Positions 1-5,905 of a DNA stretch of 6,459 nt are shown here, piece by piece; position 1 is the stretch's first letter, and every line of letters begins with the position of its first letter. A model generated the notes under the pieces. That model saw only the letters and a program-made list of their open reading frames with translations, made no database searches and had not been told where the DNA came from. The translations under genes were made by a program, and so were the position numbers. Source of the DNA: Schaalia odontolytica (GTDB lineage Bacteria > Actinomycetota > Actinomycetes > Actinomycetales > Actinomycetaceae); NCBI GenBank assembly GCA_958415245.1, contig CATYYP010000107.1:1-6459 (forward strand), read 5' to 3'.

Positions 1-7
1 CTACCCT

Positions 8-33
8 CACGGTGGTGGCGTGCGTCACCAGTG
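8..33 (-). terminator. Weak hairpin overlapping the stop of the ATP-grasp gene
   Basis: On the minus strand CAC-TGGTG pairs with CACCA-CC-GTG. This gives an 8-bp stem with a two-base bulge and an 8-base loop, and it covers the final Trp and stop codons. There is no T-run afterwards, only AGGGTAG before the window edge. It might be a non-canonical high-GC terminator, but such stems arise easily by chance in this composition. Confidence 0.18.
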
Positions 34-942
34 GGCGCGAGCGGAGATGGCGTCGGCGAAGTTGCCGAGCGCGCCGGGGGTGGCGCCCAGGTAGAGGTCG
101 GCGTCCACGAGGGAAACCTCCATGACCAGGAAGGAGCCCTTGCCGTCGGGGACCAGGTCCACGCGGTTGAAGAGGAACTGCTCGTCGTGGCCCAGGCGCG
201 AGCGGACGTAGCCGTGCAGGACGCGGCGGATCTCCTCGCCCCACTTCCACGCGACAGAGTCGGCGGCCTCGGCGGTCACCACGGCCTCGTGGATGGCAGC
301 ATCACTGACCGACGCGGGGTGCAGGGCGGAGCGCTTCTCGACGGCGTGGGAGACCAGGCCGTTGAAGAAGACGAGCGAGATCTCGCCGTGCAGGTCGATC
401 TCCTCGACATAGCGCTGGATCATGACCGAGCGGCCCTCGCCCAGCAGGCCCTGGACCTGGCGCATGGCGGCCTGGCGCTGGCGGGTGTCGACGGTCGTGT
501 AGCGACCGATGTCGCGCACGCCAGAGGACACGGCGGGCTTGACGACGAACTCGCCGAAGGCCGGGAAGCGCGTGTGGATCTGGTGCTTGGACAGGTTCTG
601 CTCGGGCTCCAGCCAGTTCGTGGGAATCGTGGGCATGCCCAGGGCGGCCAGTTCCTTGAGGTAGTGCTTGTCCGTGTTCCAGTTCAGCACGTCCGCAGAG
701 TTCTGCACGCGACGCAGCTGCTTCGTCCACTCCAGGAACGCCTGGCGGTCGCTCGCGTAGTCGGACACGGAGCGCACGACGACCATGCCGGCCTCGGACC
801 AGTCGACGTCGGGGTCGTTCCATACCTTGATCTGGGGGTCGCACCCGCGCGCCGCCAGCTCGTCGAGCAGACCTTCCTCGCCTTTGAAGAGGTTGGGCAT
901 GGACTTGCAGGTCACCAGGGTGACTTTGGGATGGGCCGTCAT
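25..942 (-). CDS. ATP-grasp domain protein, substrate unknown
   Basis: A 305-residue protein with the layout of a RimK/glutathione-synthetase-like ATP-grasp enzyme. Such enzymes join a carboxylate to an amine or other nucleophile through an acyl-phosphate, using ATP and Mg. Visible features: a small alpha/beta N-terminal domain (about 1-100), a nucleotide-binding lysine in FVVKPAVSSG (K135), the strand MIQRYVEEI (174-182) followed by HGEISLVFFNG with E187, and the metal/phosphate-binding end NRVDL plus VMEVSL (R260, D262, E275). Related proteins are usually annotated only as ATP-grasp or glutathione-synthetase-like, so no substrate is proposed. No signal peptide or membrane segment is seen, so it should be cytosolic. 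It follows ddl after a 53-bp AT-richer gap. It therefore may be co-transcribed or have its own promoter; no convincing -10 or strong Shine-Dalgarno was found (GAAAG lies about 7 nt before the ATG). The fold call is firm; the function is unknown. Confidence 0.85.
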   Translation of the reverse strand: MTAHPKVTLVTCKSMPNLFKGEEGLLDELAARGCDPQIKVWNDPDVDWSEAGMVVVRSVSDYASDRQAFLEWTKQLRRVQNSADVLNWNTDKHYLKELAALGMPTIPTNWLEPEQNLSKHQIHTRFPAFGEFVVKPAVSSGVRDIGRYTTVDTRQRQAAMRQVQGLLGEGRSVMIQRYVEEIDLHGEISLVFFNGLVSHAVEKRSALHPASVSDAAIHEAVVTAEAADSVAWKWGEEIRRVLHGYVRSRLGHDEQFLFNRVDLVPDGKGSFLVMEVSLVDADLYLGATPGALGNFADAISARAHW

Positions 943-995
943 AGTTATCTTTCTATCGTGGGGATTAGTTGATTAACGAGGCATTGGCCGGGTTC

Positions 996-2132
996 TCAGC
1001 GCAGGCCGAGCGGGCGCTGCGCGGCCTCGGTCAGCAATTCGGTCAGCAGATCCGAGTAGGAGACGCCGGCGGCCGCCCACATCTGCGGGTACATCGAGAT
1101 GGGGGTGAAACCGGGCATCGTGTTGACTTCATTGATGATGACGGTGTCGGTCGCCTCGTCGAGGAAGAAGTCGACGCGCGCCAGGCCCTCACACTCGAGG
1201 GCGTCGAAGGCACGCCACGCGGTCTCGCGGATGCGATCGGCATATTCGGGGGCGACGTCGGCCGGGCAGGACAGGCCGACGACGTCGTCCACGTACTTGT
1301 GCTCGTAGTCGTAGAACTCGCCCTCGGGGACGACGATCTCGCCCAGGGGCGCGGTGCCGCTGCGCCAGTCGGAGCGCGAGCCGAGGACACCGCACTCGAC
1401 CTCGCGGCCGGAGATGGAGGCCTCGACGATGATGCGCGGGTCGTGGTTCGCGGCCTCCTTGATGGCCACGGGCAGGTCCTCGCGGCAGGTGACGCGCGAG
1501 ATGCCGACCGAGGAGCCGGCGCGGCAGGGCTTGACGAAGACGGGGAAGCCCAGGCGCTCGATGCGGTCCATGCAGGCGGTGGCGTCGGCGTCCCACTGGC
1601 GGGCGGTGACCAGCTCCCACTGGCCCACGTCGATGCCGGCAGCAGCCAGGACGGTCTTGGTGAGGTGCTTGTCCATGGACACGGCGGAGGAGGTCACGCC
1701 GCAGCCCACGTAGCGCACCCCGGCCATCTCGAAGAGGCCCTGGATGGTGCCATCCTCGCCGTAGGGGCCGTGCAGAAGCGGGAACACGATGTCCACGTGG
1801 CCCAGGTCCTCCACGCCGACGACGCGCGAGTCCGGGGCGTCCGGGTCGCCCTCGTAGGTGAGTTCGACGAGGTTTCCCTCGCCCGGGGTGAGCGCGACGC
1901 GAGTCGATCCGGCGGTGACGGACTGGCCCTTCCCGTCCTTGAATTCCAACGCCGACGGGTCATCGGCGACGCGCACCCACTGGCCGTCGCGCGTGATACC
2001 CAGCGGGATCACGTCCCACTTGGTGCGGTCGATAGCGGTCAGGATACCGGCGGCCGTCGAGCACGAGATCTCATGCTCGGAGGAGCGTCCACCGAAGACG
2101 ATGAGGACGCGAGGACGAGAAATTGCAGTCAT
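996..2132 (-). CDS. ddl: D-alanine--D-alanine ligase
   Basis: Ddl joins two D-alanines using ATP to make the dipeptide that MurF adds to the peptidoglycan stem; it is cytosolic. Family landmarks are all visible in the 378-residue product: FGGRSSEHEIS with E19 near the N-terminus, signature 1 HGPYGEDG (121-128) followed by QGLFEMAGVRYVG, ATP-binding K201 in VKPCRAGSSVG, the omega-loop FYDYEHKY (273-280), and signature 2 with D321 (ARVDFF) and E335/N337 in INEVNTMPG. The tyrosine-containing omega loop, instead of the histidine of VanA-type ligases, predicts D-Ala-D-Ala and not D-Ala-D-Lac. The ATG at 2132 is chosen because homologues start a few residues before the VLIVFGG strand. An in-frame GTG at 2165 would add 11 residues, and neither start has a strong Shine-Dalgarno. 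It lies 50 bp downstream of gpsA on the same strand with no terminator between, so co-transcription is likely. Confidence 0.96.
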   Translation of the reverse strand: MTAISRPRVLIVFGGRSSEHEISCSTAAGILTAIDRTKWDVIPLGITRDGQWVRVADDPSALEFKDGKGQSVTAGSTRVALTPGEGNLVELTYEGDPDAPDSRVVGVEDLGHVDIVFPLLHGPYGEDGTIQGLFEMAGVRYVGCGVTSSAVSMDKHLTKTVLAAAGIDVGQWELVTARQWDADATACMDRIERLGFPVFVKPCRAGSSVGISRVTCREDLPVAIKEAANHDPRIIVEASISGREVECGVLGSRSDWRSGTAPLGEIVVPEGEFYDYEHKYVDDVVGLSCPADVAPEYADRIRETAWRAFDALECEGLARVDFFLDEATDTVIINEVNTMPGFTPISMYPQMWAAAGVSYSDLLTELLTEAAQRPLGLR

Positions 2133-2182
2133 GGGTCCAAGACTACCGCGCGGGAGGCTTTTCACGCCCGCGTGCGCGGCGT

Positions 2183-3202
2183 TTAGACCAGCTCGATCTT
2201 CCAGCCGTCCATCTTCTGCGGGCGTGCGAGCAGCATGCGGCCCATGTCCTCGATGCTGGCGCGTCCCTCGACGACCTCGACGACAGCGCCCGTAATCGGC
2301 ATGTCGACGCCGACGGACGCGGCGACCTGGAGGATCGGCGAGGCAGACGCAACGCCCTCGACGACGCCCGGGGACAGGGCCAGGGCCTCGGCCAGTCCCA
2401 TGCCGGAGCCCAGGCGGTGGCCGAGGGAGAAGTTGCGCGACAGGCGCGAGGAACAGGTGGCGACAAGGTCGCCGATGCCGGACAGGCCCGCGAAGGTCGC
2501 AGGATCGGCGCCAAGCGCGGTGCCCAGGCGCGTCATTTCCGCCAGGCCGCGCGTGATGAGGGTCGAGCGCGTGTTGATGCCCAGCCCCATGCCCTCGGCC
2601 GCACCGATGGCGACCGCGATGACGTTCTTGGTCGCACCCGCCATCTCCGTGCCCACGACGTCGGTGGACACGTAGGGACGGAAGTAGGAATTGTGGCAGG
2701 CCTTCGCGATCTCCTTGGCCAGCTCCACGTCGGTTGCAGCCACGACCGTGGCCGTGGGCTGGCGCTCCGCGATCTCACGCGAGAGGTTCGGCCCGGACAG
2801 GACGGCGATGCGACTACTCGGCACGCCCGAGGCCTCGGCGATGATCTCGTCGACGCGCTTGAGCGAGCCAAGCTCCAGGCCCTTGGCCAGGGACAGCAGG
2901 GCGACGTCGGGGGCGAAGGACTCGCGCGCGGCGCTCAGGGTGGCGCGCACGGCCTTGACGGGCACGGCGACGACGACGAGCTCGCGACCGGCGACGGCCT
3001 CGGCAATGTCCGTGGTCGCGCTGATGCGCTCAGAGAGGGCAATCCCCGGCAGGTACGTCGGGTTCTCTCCCCCGTTGATGAACGCAATCGTGTCGGCGTT
3101 ACGCCCCCACATCGTCACACTCACGCCCGCGTCGGCGAGGACCTGCGCGAACGTCGTTCCCCACGCGCCCGTTCCCAGGACCGCTGCTGTTGTCATACTC
3201 AT
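2183..3202 (-). CDS. gpsA: NAD(P)H-dependent glycerol-3-phosphate dehydrogenase
   Basis: GpsA reduces dihydroxyacetone phosphate to sn-glycerol-3-phosphate, the backbone for phospholipid synthesis; it is a cytosolic soluble enzyme. The 339-residue product is of usual family length. Visible landmarks: the Rossmann dinucleotide motif VLGTGAWGTTFA (G10, G12, G15), the strand VVVAVPVKAV (76-85), SLAKG (104-108) and LSGPN (135-139), the catalytic lysine K192 in GATKNVIA, and the C-terminal helical domain with SGIGDLVATC (241-250) and the substrate-binding RN pair (R257, N258). The ATG at 3202 is preferred over one at 3196 because AGGGAGG ends 5 nt before it, a near-perfect Shine-Dalgarno with normal spacing. 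It is divergent from the lipoprotein gene and leads a probable gpsA-ddl unit. The product supplies the acyl acceptor used upstream of PlsC-type enzymes, such as the one encoded at 3908-4681. Confidence 0.97.
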   Translation of the reverse strand: MSMTTAAVLGTGAWGTTFAQVLADAGVSVTMWGRNADTIAFINGGENPTYLPGIALSERISATTDIAEAVAGRELVVVAVPVKAVRATLSAARESFAPDVALLSLAKGLELGSLKRVDEIIAEASGVPSSRIAVLSGPNLSREIAERQPTATVVAATDVELAKEIAKACHNSYFRPYVSTDVVGTEMAGATKNVIAVAIGAAEGMGLGINTRSTLITRGLAEMTRLGTALGADPATFAGLSGIGDLVATCSSRLSRNFSLGHRLGSGMGLAEALALSPGVVEGVASASPILQVAASVGVDMPITGAVVEVVEGRASIEDMGRMLLARPQKMDGWKIELV

Positions 3203-3207
3203 CGAGA

Positions 3208-3214
3208 CCTCCCT
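3208..3214 (-). promoter_or_regulatory. gpsA ribosome binding site
   Basis: AGGGAGG on the minus strand, ending 5 nt before the ATG at 3202. It decides this start over the in-frame ATG two codons later. Confidence 0.75.
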
Positions 3215-3223
3215 GTCGAGGCC

Positions 3224-3229
3224 ATTCTA
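3224..3229 (-). promoter_or_regulatory. Candidate -10 box for gpsA
   Basis: On the minus strand this reads TAGAAT (5 of 6 to TATAAT), 21 nt before the gpsA ATG. A start about 6 nt downstream would give a short leader that still contains the AGGGAGG site. No good -35 is seen at 17 bp. The surrounding octamer GTAGAATG recurs just upstream of the acyltransferase gene, which supports a promoter role. Confidence 0.45.
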
Positions 3230-3230
3230 C

Positions 3231-3236
3231 TAGGAT
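3231..3236 (+). promoter_or_regulatory. Candidate -10 box for the lipoprotein gene
   Basis: TAGGAT (4 of 6 to TATAAT) on the plus strand, 30 nt before the GTG start. It lies one base away from the gpsA -10 candidate on the other strand, so the two promoters would compete for polymerase. The match is weak and no -35 is recognisable. Confidence 0.25.
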
Positions 3237-3256
3237 TGAAACAACCGACCCGCACC

Positions 3257-3262
3257 AGGAGG
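3257..3262 (+). promoter_or_regulatory. Lipoprotein gene ribosome binding site
   Basis: A perfect AGGAGG, 4 nt before the GTG at 3267. It fixes that codon as the start and places the signal peptide correctly at the N-terminus. Confidence 0.8.
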
Positions 3263-3266
3263 AACT

Positions 3267-3911
3267 GTGTCTCACCGTCGAGTCCTCGCCGCGAGCGCGA
3301 CCGCTTCCCTACTCGTGTTGGGTGCGTGCACGCCCAAAGCCCCAACGGACGCGTCTCAGTCAGCCGCGGCCACGCCGAGCGGCTCCTCCCCCACGGCGTC
3401 TGCGACCGCGAGCGCGGCGCCGGAGACCACGCCGACGCCCGAGGCGGGTCTGGACGCAACCAAGCCGATCAACGCGGACAACTGGATGTCGAGCGTGGAG
3501 GGGTTGCCGCCGGTGCGCTCGGATGACCCGGCGAAGGCGCTGGCGCTGACGGGAATTCGCGCGGCCACGCACGAAGGTTTCACGCGGGTCGTGCTCGGGT
3601 TTTCGGGCGAGGGCACGCCGGGGGTGTGGCGTGCGGCTTGGACGGATGAGGCTGTGGAACAGGGTCGAGGCCTGCCCATCCAGGTCGAAGGCGAGGCTGT
3701 CTTGGATCTGGTCATCGACGGCACACCGATGACGGCGTCCGAGACCCCCTACCCGGGCGGGACGCACACGCGCGTTGGCGACCTGGACGTCGTCTCGGAT
3801 GGCACCTTCGAGGACAACACGCACGTCGTCATCGGGTCACCGACCACGCGCCAATTCCAGATCGGATTCTTGTCCGACCCGGTGCGCATGGTCATCGATA
3901 TCCGCGATTAG
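3267..3911 (+). CDS. AMIN-like domain lipoprotein
   Basis: A 214-residue exported lipoprotein. The N-terminus has a short basic stretch (MSHRR), a hydrophobic core and a lipobox LVLGAC with the modified cysteine at C21, so the mature protein should be anchored to the outer face of the membrane. Residues 22-60 form a Ser/Thr/Ala/Pro linker. About residues 92-213 form a compact beta-rich domain whose outline (THEGFTRVVLGFSG, PGVWRAAW, a VLDLVIDGTPM strand, final SDPVRMVIDIRD) resembles the AMIN-like domain of actinobacterial lipoproteins, a relative of modules that localise amidases and secretins to the cell wall. No enzymatic residues stand out, so a binding or localisation role is inferred. 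The GTG start is backed by a perfect AGGAGG. It is the only plus-strand gene here, divergent from gpsA and convergent with plsC, with stop codons interleaved. Confidence 0.9.
   Translation: MSHRRVLAASATASLLVLGACTPKAPTDASQSAAATPSGSSPTASATASAAPETTPTPEAGLDATKPINADNWMSSVEGLPPVRSDDPAKALALTGIRAATHEGFTRVVLGFSGEGTPGVWRAAWTDEAVEQGRGLPIQVEGEAVLDLVIDGTPMTASETPYPGGTHTRVGDLDVVSDGTFEDNTHVVIGSPTTRQFQIGFLSDPVRMVIDIRD
3908..3911. other. Interleaved convergent stop codons
   Basis: In TTAG, positions 3909-3911 are the TAG of the plus-strand lipoprotein gene and 3908-3910 read on the minus strand are the TAA of plsC. There is no room for a terminator between the genes, so each transcript must extend antisense into its neighbour. 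Confidence 0.95.
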
Positions 3912-4681
3912 CCCTTCTTGCGGGCCTTCTTCGCCTTCTTGGCCTTCTTCGCGAGCTCTTCTTCCCACCAGGGGCCGGCCTGCGTCGTGGGGTCCCACAC
4001 CTGCTCGGGGACGGGCAGTCCGCGCAGCTTACCCACGCCCGCGCGCACGGCGTCGCTAATGCGCTTGGTCGCCTCGTTGACGGCCTCGTGGTCCTCCGAG
4101 CCTGCGGGGCTCATAAGGTCGGAGAGGTCGACGGGCTCGCCGAAGTGGTAGGCGACGCGTCGGCCCGGGCGCATGTCGATGCCCTTGGCGTTGTAGGGGG
4201 CCATGATGTCCTGCGGTCCCCACTGCGACACGGGAATGACGGGCACGCCCGTGTCAAGGGCCAGGCGGGCGGCACCCGATTTGAATTCCATCGGCCACTG
4301 GTCGGGGTCACGCGTGAGAGTGCCCTCCGGGAAGATGCCGACGACCTCGCCGGCTTTCAGGGCCTCGCGGGTGGGTGCCAGGACGGCCGAGGGGTTGGAG
4401 TCGCGGTTGACGGGGATCAGCCCCATGCCCCTGATAATCCAGCCGAACACCGGCACGGAGAACATCGACTTCTTCGCCAGGAAGCGCACGGCGGTGTCGC
4501 GCTTCATGAAGTACCAGCACAGGCACAGCGGGTCGACGTTGGACAGGTGGTTGGGCACCAGGAGGAAGCCGCCCTCGGCGGGCAGGTTCTCTTCGCCCGT
4601 CACGGTGAACTTGATCCAGGGCGTCATGATGGGCGTCAGGACGCCCTTGGCGAAGGTATAAAAGCCGGAGACAGCACTCAT
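3908..4681 (-). CDS. plsC: 1-acyl-sn-glycerol-3-phosphate acyltransferase family protein
   Basis: PlsC-type enzymes acylate lysophosphatidic acid to phosphatidic acid at the inner face of the membrane. All four acyltransferase motifs are present in the 257-residue product: NHLSNVDP with the catalytic H45-x4-D50, GLIPVNR (87-93), FPEGTLTR (117-124) and the VPVIPVSQWG strand (about 146-155). No obvious long transmembrane helix is seen; the hydrophobic N-terminal segment (about 7-23) may lie on the membrane. The C-terminus ends in an unusual AKK-repeat tail (244-257, AKKAKKAKKARKKG), likely basic enough to bind anionic lipid or nucleic acid. The ATG at 4681 has no good Shine-Dalgarno, but a TAGAAT box lies exactly 6 nt upstream, pointing to a leaderless transcript. 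The family also includes acyltransferases with other acceptors, so the symbol is by family and position between murA and gpsA. Confidence 0.9.
   Translation of the reverse strand: MSAVSGFYTFAKGVLTPIMTPWIKFTVTGEENLPAEGGFLLVPNHLSNVDPLCLCWYFMKRDTAVRFLAKKSMFSVPVFGWIIRGMGLIPVNRDSNPSAVLAPTREALKAGEVVGIFPEGTLTRDPDQWPMEFKSGAARLALDTGVPVIPVSQWGPQDIMAPYNAKGIDMRPGRRVAYHFGEPVDLSDLMSPAGSEDHEAVNEATKRISDAVRAGVGKLRGLPVPEQVWDPTTQAGPWWEEELAKKAKKAKKARKKG
3923..3952 (-). repeat. AKK-coding 9-bp repeat in the plsC 3' end
   Basis: Three tandem copies of GCSAAGAAG (Ala-Lys-Lys) plus the Ala of a degenerate fourth unit (Ala-Arg-Lys-Lys, continuing to 3914). Every lysine codon is AAG. Such short in-frame repeats can change copy number by slippage and alter tail length without breaking the frame. 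Confidence 0.8.
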
Positions 4682-4687
4682 GGCTTC

Positions 4688-4693
4688 ATTCTA
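4688..4693 (-). promoter_or_regulatory. Candidate -10 box for a leaderless plsC transcript
   Basis: Minus-strand TAGAAT followed by GAAGCC and then the ATG at 4681. The 6-nt spacing puts the expected transcription start on the A of the start codon, the arrangement typical of actinobacterial leaderless genes. The absence of a Shine-Dalgarno fits. No -35 match is seen. A perfect 5-bp inverted repeat (GGGGA-CCGC-TCCCC, 4695-4708) lies just upstream of the box and could be an operator or chance. Confidence 0.5.
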
Positions 4694-4731
4694 CGGGGAC
4701 CGCTCCCCCATTGCTCTGGCCCACACGGACC

Positions 4732-5676
4732 TCACACCAGGACGGACACGACCCCGGGGGCGACATCGACGGTGAAGGGGATCGAGGCGATGCGGTCACC
4801 GTCCGCCATAGCGATCATGCCTGCGGGGGCGGCGAAGGAAACGACGCGGGCGCTTTCCACCTCGATGGCCGGGTGCGCCTTCGCGCGGCCGGCGACGACG
4901 CGGGCGAGCACGGGGAGGGCTCGAGACAGTGACAGGGGGCCGACGTGGCACACCTCGAGGATGCCGTCGCTCATGTCCGAGGATTCCACCAGGGTGATGC
5001 CACCGCCGAAACGACCGGAGTTGGACACCGACGCGATCCACCCGCTCATGTTGCGCTCGACGCCGTCCACGGTCGCCACGATCTCGGTGGGTTCGTGCGA
5101 GGCCAGAGCCGCGAAGGCGCCGTAGCCGTAGGCCAGCGGACCCGAGGTGAGAGAGGATTCGTTCGCGAGGATATTCGCGCGCGCATCCAGGCCGATCGAG
5201 ACGATGCCGAGAGCCAGGCGCACGCCATCGCGAGAGCGTACCCACATGCCGTCCAAGGGACGCACCCGGGAGGCCAGCCAGTCCGAGGAGTCGGTCCCGG
5301 CCTCGTCGGAAGAAAAGCCCAGCGGAGCTAGGGAACGCGCGCGCACCAGCGGGTCAGTGCCGATCCCCAGCGCGCGACACAGGTCGTTGCCGCGACCGCC
5401 CGGCATGGGAACGAAGATCGCGTCGGACTCGTGACACCCGCGCGCCACCGCGCCCAGGTACCCGTCCCCGCCCAGAGCCGCGACGAAGGATCCGGACGCG
5501 ACCTCGCCGGCGATCGCCGCCGGGTCGTCGCCGGGCGTCGTCAGGCGAACCGCGACCTCCCAGCCGCCGCCGCGCAGGATACGCACGATGCGCGGACCCA
5601 GGCGCACGCTGCGCCCGCCCGCCGACATCGACGAGACGAGCAACAAAATGCTGCGGCGCACGCCCGATGCGGCCAT
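4732..5676 (-). CDS. Diacylglycerol kinase family lipid kinase
   Basis: A 314-residue protein of the DAGK-catalytic/YegS/DgkB superfamily, which phosphorylates diacylglycerol or related lipids with ATP. Diagnostic features: an N-terminal ILLLVSSMSAGGRS segment (10-23), the nucleotide-binding LGGDGYLG (68-75, GGDG 69-72), PGGRGNDLCRAL (92-103), SIGLDA in the middle of the second domain, and the late NSGRFGGGI followed by a DGILEV strand. These give the usual two-domain order. Two departures are visible: tyrosine (Y73) replaces the common threonine after GGDG, and the N-terminal loop lacks the usual NP. Either may reflect a subfamily or altered lipid specificity. The ATG at 5676 lies 4 nt after the murA stop with only a weak Shine-Dalgarno, so translational coupling to murA is likely. 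The product probably returns diacylglycerol to phosphatidic acid, complementing PlsC next door. Specific substrate unproven. Confidence 0.88.
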   Translation of the reverse strand: MAASGVRRSILLLVSSMSAGGRSVRLGPRIVRILRGGGWEVAVRLTTPGDDPAAIAGEVASGSFVAALGGDGYLGAVARGCHESDAIFVPMPGGRGNDLCRALGIGTDPLVRARSLAPLGFSSDEAGTDSSDWLASRVRPLDGMWVRSRDGVRLALGIVSIGLDARANILANESSLTSGPLAYGYGAFAALASHEPTEIVATVDGVERNMSGWIASVSNSGRFGGGITLVESSDMSDGILEVCHVGPLSLSRALPVLARVVAGRAKAHPAIEVESARVVSFAAPAGMIAMADGDRIASIPFTVDVAPGVVSVLV

Positions 5677-5905
5677 GATCTCAGGCGTCCAGGTAGCGCA
5701 CGCGAGCGTCCAGCTGGTGGAGCTTGCGCGTGAAGTGCTCGTAGCCGCGCGAAATCACGTCGATGCCCGAGACGGTGGACGTGCCCGACGCGGCCAGGGC
5801 CGCGATCAGGTGGGAGAAGCCGCCGCGCAGGTCCGGAACCTCGATATCCGCGCTGTGCAGCGGGGTCGGGCCCGAGATAACGGCCGAGTGGTAGTAGTTC
5901 TTCTG

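Noticed and set aside
961..975. GATTA direct repeat and near-palindromic GTTGATTAAC between ddl and the ATP-grasp gene
   Set aside because: The AT-rich stretch might be a promoter or operator, but no properly placed -10/-35 pair could be read and the palindrome has mismatches, so no feature is called.
2133..2165. GTG at 2165 as the ddl start, adding 11 residues
   Set aside because: The extra residues are not typical of the family N-terminus and the GTG has no Shine-Dalgarno. The ATG at 2132 gives a standard Ddl start. The evidence is modest, since the ATG also lacks a strong site.
4695..4708. GGGGA-CCGC-TCCCC inverted repeat as a terminator of the lipid kinase gene
   Set aside because: The stem is only 5 bp and no T-run follows on the minus strand. 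It sits directly upstream of the plsC -10 candidate, so it could be an operator or chance, but a terminator call is not supported.
31..5125. Long open frames on the plus strand opposite the ATP-grasp, ddl, gpsA and plsC genes (up to 467 codons)
   Set aside because: They run antisense to clear enzyme genes, have biased low-complexity composition rich in Gly, Ala, Asp, Val, Arg and His, and show no recognisable motifs. High-GC DNA routinely gives such open frames.
25..5683. UGA reassigned to an amino acid throughout the genome
   Set aside because: The ATP-grasp, ddl, lipid kinase and murA genes all end with TGA at sensible protein ends, so UGA works as a stop in this organism.
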